A stretch of 64,000 bases of DNA, from positions 91,604 through 155,603 of the forward strand of contig MEHQ01003528.1 in NCBI GenBank assembly GCA_008828725.1, in the 5' to 3' direction. Positions 57,400 through 64,000 of the stretch are shown here, piece after piece. The stretch's first letter is position 1. Each line of letters begins with the position of its first letter. This DNA is from Saccharina japonica. Lineage: Eukaryota > Sar > Phaeophyceae > Laminariales > Laminariaceae. Made by a program: the position numbers and the translations under genes. The notes beneath the pieces are model-generated. The model was not told the DNA's origin and searched no databases. It saw only the letters and a program-made list of their open reading frames with translations.

Positions 57400-57950
57400 A
57401 TAGCAACATACGAAACAGCAGCACGAAATAGCAGCAGCACAGCAGCAGCAGCACAGGAGTACACACATACATACCCCCAACTATGCCGCTGCTACTACTC
57501 TTATCTACTACAGTAGTACTGCTGCTGCCGCTGCTGCTGCTGCTCTGCTGTGGGTTACTACTCGTGTTCCTTTTTCGTCCTTGTGTTTTTAGACGCTTCT
57601 GGAAGTCCTCACCTGGCGTGTGCCTTACGTCGCGTGTGCTCGCGGGTAGATGTCAGTTGGGCTGTTTGCATAATACGTCAGTACGATACACATACATAGA
57701 ACAAACATTATCCGCAGCTCGCAAAGTTGAGTGTCTACTATTCAATCGGTTGAACTCACAGCTGACGTATTTATAAAAAAGTAAAAAAGTGAAAAAGTAC
57801 CGCTGTGAAATTGAACGAGAAGGCAAATTGCCTCTCGCGAAAATTATTTGTTGAACAAAGAGCTGTGTATCAGTTGGTCTGTACGGACAAAGAGCATCGA
57901 GTAACACCGGACCTCTAATCGTGAAAGAATAGGTAGGTTTATATATATGA
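56061..57950. repeat. Right arm of giant imperfect palindrome
   Basis: Inverted partner of 53115-55428. It contains the (AGT)n tract 56733-56884 and a (CAG)n tract at about 57371-57399. Serine- and valine-repeat frames (56467-56886, 56690-56914) are readings of the triplet tract. Confidence 0.88.
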
Positions 57951-57954
57951 TGAC

Positions 57955-58250
57955 CTGGGACCGCTCAGGTGCTTGCGGACGTACTTCAGAGGGTCTTCGC
58001 TCCAGACCGGATTCCAATGGAATCCCTTTGGCGTCCTCGCGATCGCTCTTTGGCCCGCTCTTCTTGAGGGTCGCATCCCTGAGCCTCTGTCCCTCATATT
58101 CCCCCTCGCGCACTCTTGGGTCGCGCGCCGCCGCCGAGCGCAGCGAACTTCAATCCGTAGACTCTTGCGAGACGGCGGGACATCGAGAAATTCCTACGAG
58201 GGAGCAAGGTTCTTTGCGGGACGTCGAGGTTGTTTATTTGAGGCAGCAAG
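57955..58250 (-). CDS. Possible coding exon, unidentified
   Basis: On the minus strand two stretches look coding: DVPQRTLLPRRNFSMSRRLA, RVYGLKFAALGGGARPK (about 58229-58113), and in another frame TPKGFHWNPVWSEDPLKYVR, KHLSGP up to a possible donor CCCAG|GTCATC (about 57956). A frameshift or missed intron would be needed to join them. A competing plus-strand frame of 193 codons (57947-58528) covers the same bases. Neither is recognised. Confidence 0.3.
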
Positions 58251-58710
58251 ATCATTTTGAAGTTGTTTCTTGGAGATACTCGTACCTACGAAGCGAGGTT
58301 CTACGTACTTTTTCTGTGGATCTGTATATTGTTCCAGGATCTCGGGCTTTTTTTCCGCCACGAGCTTCGTTAGCTCTTTTCAATAGCTCGGTCTCGCAAA
58401 TGCAACCGCCTTCTCCCGACTACCCCCCTGAACGGGTCGTCTTTAGTCCCTTCCACCCCCTCGGTCTTCCTTCGTCGGGATACGAGTACGATACTACAGC
58501 AGCAAGCACAGCAGTCTTTATACAGTAGTACAGTTCGACAACACAAAAATCGGCTGAATTTTTCTCTGGTGGATTCATAGCTACTACAACAGTACCACTG
58601 GCGGTATACTGCTGTAGCTCCTTTTTCAGGGTAGAAATATATACTTCCCCAAGGTCGGTAAATTCATCGCTCGCTCGAGGTAAAACAGTGGAAGAAAACG
58701 TTGAGGGATT

Positions 58711-59045
58711 AGAGTGTTTGCGATAGAAGTAAAAACAAAATATACTTTCCTTCCGCTCAAAAAAGTGAATTCCCTTCCCCTCATGGTTTCGGTGTGTTTG
58801 CGATAGAAGTAAACAAAATCCTGCAGGCGACGCCTCCGAAAATAATAAGGGAAGTGGGGTGAGGCAATGCGGCAAACCAAAGAAACAAAAAAGTGGCGTC
58901 CGAGAGGAACGGCAGCCCAGCAACGGTGGCGGCAGCAGGGGTATGACCGCAGTGCCGCAGCTGCAATCCCACGACCGCAAGCAGCAGCACCGGTGGCTGC
59001 AGCTACGTGGCTGCAGCTACGTGGCGGCAGCCCCAGCAGCAGCGG

Positions 59046-59077
<32 letters not shown>

Positions 59078-59844
59078 GAGCAGCAGCAGAGCAGCAGCAG
59101 AGCAGCAGAAGCAACAGCTTCCGATTTTGCTTTTTTCGATTTTGCGTATAACTATTCTTGTCGTCGTGTGCTGCTCCTGCTGCTGCTGCCCACGACCTAC
59201 GCGCGACACCGCGCCGGCACGCTCCGCTCCAAGCCCGCCCGGCGCCCGACATATATAGACCGCGGTGGCGCGCCGCCGCTGCTGCTAGTGCTGCTAGTGC
59301 TGCTACCGCAGTGTGGTGAAATTGAAATGATACACGGCGATCTGTCATCCTGTCGCGCTCTACAAGCAAGGCGGTACGAGTACGTCTCCATACGACTCGT
59401 ACGAGTAAATCGTACGAGTAGTTCTTCTGAACAGCGCATCCTCCACGACACCAAGCCGGCGAGAGCGTACCGTAGCGGGCCGCCAGCAGTCCGCCGGCGC
59501 CCCGTTAGCAAAACCCAGCACCGCTTGTCCGTATCATACTGTAGCACACCTGCCGAGCCTCTGTGCTCCCACCGGTTGTTGTGTTGTGTAGAGCAAGCAG
59601 CAAGGTTGGGGCCTATGGGAGACATCTTGGAGACATCTCCCATAATTTGGGGCGTTCTGCGTCGGTAGAATGCTCGGTGCGTGTAGGCCAATCAAACTGA
59701 GAGACAAAAGTTACCGTAACTTTTGATCAAAAACATACTTCTCTAAAGTGAATTTGTGCCGTTTTTTCAAAAATTTACCTCAAATACTCCCTTCGGCAGA
59801 ATGTTTAGAGAAGTAAAAGTAGAAAAAAAAAACGCAAACACTCT
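58711..59844 (-). mobile_element. Non-autonomous inverted-terminal-repeat element, copy 2
   Basis: Reverse orientation relative to 6099-7227, with AGAGTGTTTGCG at both ends and ATT outside both (58708-58710 and 59845-59847). It contains the CAG/CTG tract (about 59030-59110), the GTACGAGT palindromes and the same GC-rich core. The long frames in it (for example 59369-58626) are repeat readings. Confidence 0.8.
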
Positions 59845-59847
59845 ATT

Positions 59848-60689
59848 GGTACAATTGACACGAGGAAGCCAAGGGCTGCGTAGGTGAAATTATCATTTTT
59901 TATTGCAGCATGTTTGCCAGTCGACAATATGTAGCAGGGCGAGCTCCAATGTCGATCACTCAGAAACGCCCTCGGAAAGAACACAACGGGCGACGGAAAA
60001 AAGGCAAACCCTTTGTGCACCACCAGGTATGTAAGATATTGATGTTGGAGGAGGCATCTAGTGGTCGGTTTTCGCTGCTACTTACCTGTATGAAACAATA
60101 TGGTACTTCTACTACTGCTATAGTGCTGCACACTGTTCGACGACACGAAACACTGGTAACCTCCTCGTCAATATGAAAACAAAAACTGTCCGATAGCACC
60201 TACCGCGGAAAGTGCACCAGACATTAGTGCACAGCACATGGCCAACAACCAAACGAGATGCAAGTGCATACATAGCACGCTGTGCGCACACTTGCAAGAC
60301 TCGAAAATACACCACAAACGTCGTATACACAGCCCAGAAGCTATGCAACTCTAAGGACACGGAATAACCTGCGATCTATATATGAAGACACACGTACACA
60401 AACTTGGACTAAATAACCCACGATCTGCAGAACATATGCAATAAGTCATGGCTCAGTACTGGTGTGCAAGAACAGAACATATCCGTGGGTTTTGGCTTTC
60501 TTGGCTGGGGAACACCGGTATATACTCGACGGCATGTTGCTGGCTCTCAGTTACTCCGGGGATTGAGCTGTGTGCTTAGAACGTCAGGAAAACAACAGGT
60601 ACTCGTGTGTACATAGCGTGCGAAAGGGAAACAAAAGGCAGACTAAAAGTTCAACTTCAAAAGGCTCAGGGAAGTTCAATTATGAATTT
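59848..60689. other. Spacer without recognised features
   Basis: Mixed sequence with short open frames only. I see no exon, repeat array or RNA gene. Confidence 0.4.
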
Positions 60690-61400
60690 CGGAGTTTTTG
60701 GGTGTTGAAGTTAGTGTGGGGGCGGCTATCTTGCTCATTTTTTAGTGTTTTTCGATTCTGACTCGAAATTTGAAACTCTAATATTTTTCTTTTCTTTTTT
60801 TTTCGAAAACAAATAAGATTGATTTTAGGGTGCAAAACATATCTTAAAGTCGTGTGAGATTTCAATATTTTCGAAATTAGTGCGAAAAGCACAGCAGTAC
60901 ACCTACCTCGTAGGTTCGAGTTCCAAAAATCCATTTTTTTTACGTTGGTTTTTCGATTTTGTTTTTCGGATTTTTAATCTTCAACTTAGTTTAGGAACGG
61001 CTATCTCGATCAGCTTTGAGTTTCTTTCCGGTTCTGATTCGACTTTTTTCGAAAAAAAAAAGAGATTGGTTTTAGTATTGAAATCTGTTGAAATTAGTGT
61101 GGGGATTTTTATCGTCTTCAAGTTAGTGCGGAAAGTACAGCAGTGCACGTACCTATGCAGTAGGTTAATTTTCCAAAATCCTTGTTGCCGTTTGTTTTTC
61201 GAATTAAAAAAAAAAATTGTGGAAGCGGCCATCTCGCTCAGTTTTGAGTATTTTTCGATTCGGATTTCTGACTCGACTTTTGCAAACCCGTTTCTTTTTT
61301 TCGATTTTTTTCGATATCAAAGAACAAACTTGATTTTAGTGTGAAAGTAAATCTTGAATTGCGCATGGGTGTTTCATGTTGAAGTTGGTGGATTTTTGTC
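60690..61400 (+). repeat. T-rich tandem repeat, ~250 bp units
   Basis: Three diverged units start near 60715, 60995 and 61225 with 'ggctatct.gctca.tttt.agt.tttttcgattctgactcg' and contain 'ttgattttag.gtg'. Related single copy at 36942-37269. Confidence 0.8.
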
Positions 61401-62719
61401 TTGAATGTAGCATGGGAAAACGTATCTTGAGGTAAGTATCGGGAAAATAAGAGAAGACGAACCGTCGTGTTAACCATCTTGTGAAGGTCGTCAAATAGAC
61501 GCCTTGATTATTTATTATTTGTTGTTCGTAGATTGGTCGCGAGACTATTGAAAACGCAGCAGGCCCTTTTTCTTTTCTTTTGATCTAGCCCATTCATTAT
61601 CTCCGCCCTATAGCTTTATCTCTCCTTCCTAATCGTAACTCAGATCAAGGATCACAATTAGGCGCCTCTTCCTCCTCCCCAATACGGTTTGTTCCTTGAT
61701 TTTTTACAGCGAGAGGACTTCAGTCCTTGCTTTCCCTCGTCGACTCGCCTCGAATTTATTTAGAATCACATCTAAGTAAAAGTCTATACTCATGGGTTAG
61801 GCTCATTTTGCTTCTATGTTGGAGAGCGTAGATGGATTATCAGTTGCCTTTCGTGCGTTGTACTGTACAAGAGAAGTCGCTTGGGTATATCATATACTCC
61901 GTGCAGCTTTTTTTTCAAATATTTTCCACTCCACCATGTTTCTCCGGGTATACATAACCGATCGAGTGTTCAAAAGTACCTCTAAAACGCTTATTCTTCC
62001 GCGCAGGTGTTTCTGGAAGAAAAAACGGACGAATAATCTCTGCATCTTTACTTCCAAAAAACCCTAAATAATTATATTTCGAGAATACGAAGAGTGTAAT
62101 TATAACTGGACTACTTAGACAACGGATTCCATCGGCTCTCGGGGTTCTGCAGGTGATCTGACATTCTGATTTTATAGAAAACGAAAAATGGAGAAGAAAC
62201 AAGCAAAAAAACTGAATCCGGAACCCCATTTATACTTCGATCTTACAAGGTTTCCATCCAACAGATGTAGAAATAGAGGTCGCCAAACGATTCCTTTCAT
62301 CGAGCTACAGGTCATCTGATTTTTTTTTTTGCAACGATATTTCTCGAAATATTATTTTTCGCTTGTTTTCTTAATATTTGTTGATTTGGCTATGATTACG
62401 CCCTCGACAACCTGGAACTTACTTGATTTTAAAGTGGCCGAAAATAAATATCTGCTGAAGCAATATGTGTTCGCTCAGGCCTGGTGATCACGACTGTGGT
62501 CAGCTTGTCTTGCAGTTGGTCGTATTTCGAAAGTTATCAGCCGAAAACAGATTGGACAAACTGTACTGCACTGAGCATACTTTATCCCAAGATCGGTATA
62601 TTATACAAGGCTGCGCTCCCCGCTACGCTCGCTCGAGTAGATCAGACGAAAATGTGATCAGATAGAAGACGTTGTTGAATTGGTGCAGTGCACCTTGCAA
62701 ATTCGAAGAGGTGCGTACA
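61401..62719. other. Spacer without supported gene
   Basis: Short open frames only. A palindromic phrase 'ctccccgctacgctcgctcg' (about 62616) resembles those at 28665 and 28885. Confidence 0.4.
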
Positions 62720-63150
62720 GGAAGAAAACCATCTCGTTCGTCTAAGGCGGGTTATCATCGGTCGCGGATGCTGCTGCGTGCGCAAAGCACCACTTTTTTT
62801 TATAAATCGAAGAAACCAAGAGCAAAAATAATTCCAGGACCGATCCTAAATAAATACAGCAAACTCGAGAACAAACCAAAAAAAAAAAAAAAACGAACAT
62901 AAATTCGCGAGGCTGTCGGATTTTGGGCGAGAGGGCATCAACGTGTCTCAGCCTTGGCAACCACCACTCTCAGAGCAATGATCATACAGCCTCGGAGATT
63001 TGGTGCCATCTCGTTCTGTGTAAGGCGAGTTATCACCGACTGCGCTTGATGCTGCGTGCGCAAAGCACCCCTTTTTTTTGGATGAATAGAAGAAATTAAT
63101 TGAAGAAACAAAGAAGGAACATAATTCCAGGACCAATCCCGAAAAAATAG
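62720..63150 (+). repeat. Two-copy tandem, ~270 bp apart
   Basis: 'ccatctcgttc', 'aaggcgggttatca', 'gatgctgctgcgtgcgcaaagcacc' and 'ataattccaggacc.atcc' recur at about 62730-62850 and 63005-63140, both followed by A/T runs. Confidence 0.8.
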
Positions 63151-63278
63151 TCTTCGCGTCATCAATTAAGAGCTGAGAGTAGGCGGAGAGGCCAGGAAAG
63201 TGTCAAGGCTGGACTCCGAAGTAAGGGAGATACTTGTATTTTATTTATATTCATGACTTGGGCTTTATTTCCTTTCAT

Positions 63279-64000
63279 TGGAGTGCCAGCGAAAACGTTT
63301 TTTTGTTGCTTCCCTTCCCAAAAATAAACACCGAAGGTAGGATTTGAGGTACCTGGTATATTTTTTCAAAAGGGCAGAAAAGTACTTGGTTAAAGGTAGG
63401 AATTTGACGTATCGTACGGTATTTTTTTGCTCTTCATATCATTGGCTTATAAACCCCGAGCTTCTATGCCTCGCACGCACTAATCTGTGCTGCTTGCTGT
63501 ACGCAACACGACAACCGCTGGGAGCACAGAGGCTCGAGAGGTGTAGCTGGTGTATGACACGGACAAGCGGCCCGCTCCTACGGTGCGCTCTCGCCTGCTT
63601 GGTGTCGTACCGCCTAGCTTGTAGAGCGAGACATGATGACAGCTCGTATATCATTTCTATTCGACCACGCTGCGGTAGCAGCAGCAGCGGCGGCGGTGGC
63701 GGCGGCGCGTCACCACGGTGTTTACGTCGGGCGCCGGGCGTGCTCGGAGCGGAGCGCGCCGGCGTTGTGGCGCGTGTAGGCCGAGCACAGCAGCAGCATC
63801 ACACGACGAGAAGAATAGTCGATCCCTACACCGAAAAATACAAAAATGAAAGCTGTTCTACGAAGCTGCCGCGAGCTGTGCTGCTGCTTGCGGTCGTGGG
63901 ATAGCAGCGGCGGCACTGCAGTTAACGCTGCCGCCGCTATCGTTGTTGGGCTGCCGTTGCTACTCGTACGCTGTTTTTTTGTTGTTTCTCGTTTTTCGTT
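63279..64000 (+). mobile_element. Inverted-terminal-repeat element, copy 3 (cut by window end)
   Basis: A diverged relative of 6099-7227: 'gctgggagcacagaggctcgagaggtgta', 'gacacggacaagcgg', 'accgcctagcttgtagagcg' and the GC-rich core appear in the same order. The left end GGAGTGCCAGCG is altered from AGAGTGTTTGCG. Confidence 0.7.

Noticed and set aside
58626-59369. 247-codon minus ORF
   Set aside because: It lies in the inverted-repeat element copy 2 and corresponds to no intact frame in copies 1 and 3.

Overview
The window is nuclear DNA of a eukaryote with long introns and very repeat-rich intergenic sequence. Evidence is GT-AG split exons with matching phases, a Helitron, a 3' fragment of a non-LTR retrotransposon, elements with hAT-like ends, a satellite array, CAG/CTG/AGT microsatellites and a short TTAGGG stretch. 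The lineage cannot be fixed from the sequence. A large-intron protist or alga (for example a stramenopile) is a guess. There are no bacterial operons and no CRISPR array. Most open frames are low-complexity or repeat-derived and are not genes.

Layout: 1-9.2 kb holds three blocks of a dimeric ~220 bp satellite (1-2955, 3541-5560, 8570-9215), interrupted by unique DNA and by a 1.1 kb inverted-terminal-repeat element (6099-7227; second copy, inverted, at 58711-59844; third, truncated, from 63279). 9.6-21.7 kb carries five phase-compatible exons of an exocyst EXO84/EXOC8-like gene on the plus strand. Its introns reach 5.8 kb and contain transposon-like DNA and a 526 bp assembly gap. 22-31 kb is mostly diverged repeats, with one well-bounded minus-strand exon at 27.2 kb. 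30.9-35.9 kb is a decayed Helitron on the minus strand, with Rep, PIF1 helicase and an in-frame OTU-type protease domain behind a single stop codon. 36.0-36.7 kb has the last two exons of an unidentified minus-strand gene. At 36.9 kb there is a leftover Tn5/Nextera adapter and a one-base gap, so linkage across that point is doubtful. 39.6-42.4 kb is a 2.7 kb hAT-like element filled with minisatellites. 44.0-44.5 kb is a LINE fragment. 48.05-48.98 kb is a further hAT-like element. 49.29-49.36 kb is a near-perfect 23 bp stem hairpin. 51.08 kb is a tRNA-like Pol III unit. 53.1-57.95 kb is a giant imperfect palindrome.

Most interesting pattern: three of the EXO84 exons and the unrelated exon at 27.2 kb each have one or two decayed copies of their own first ~35-60 bases lying upstream in the intron, 106-497 bp apart. 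This looks like repeated tandem duplication of the splice-acceptor plus exon head, as a way for introns to grow. A second pattern is that the hAT-like elements carry internal arrays, in one clear case built from the motif found in the element's own terminal repeat.
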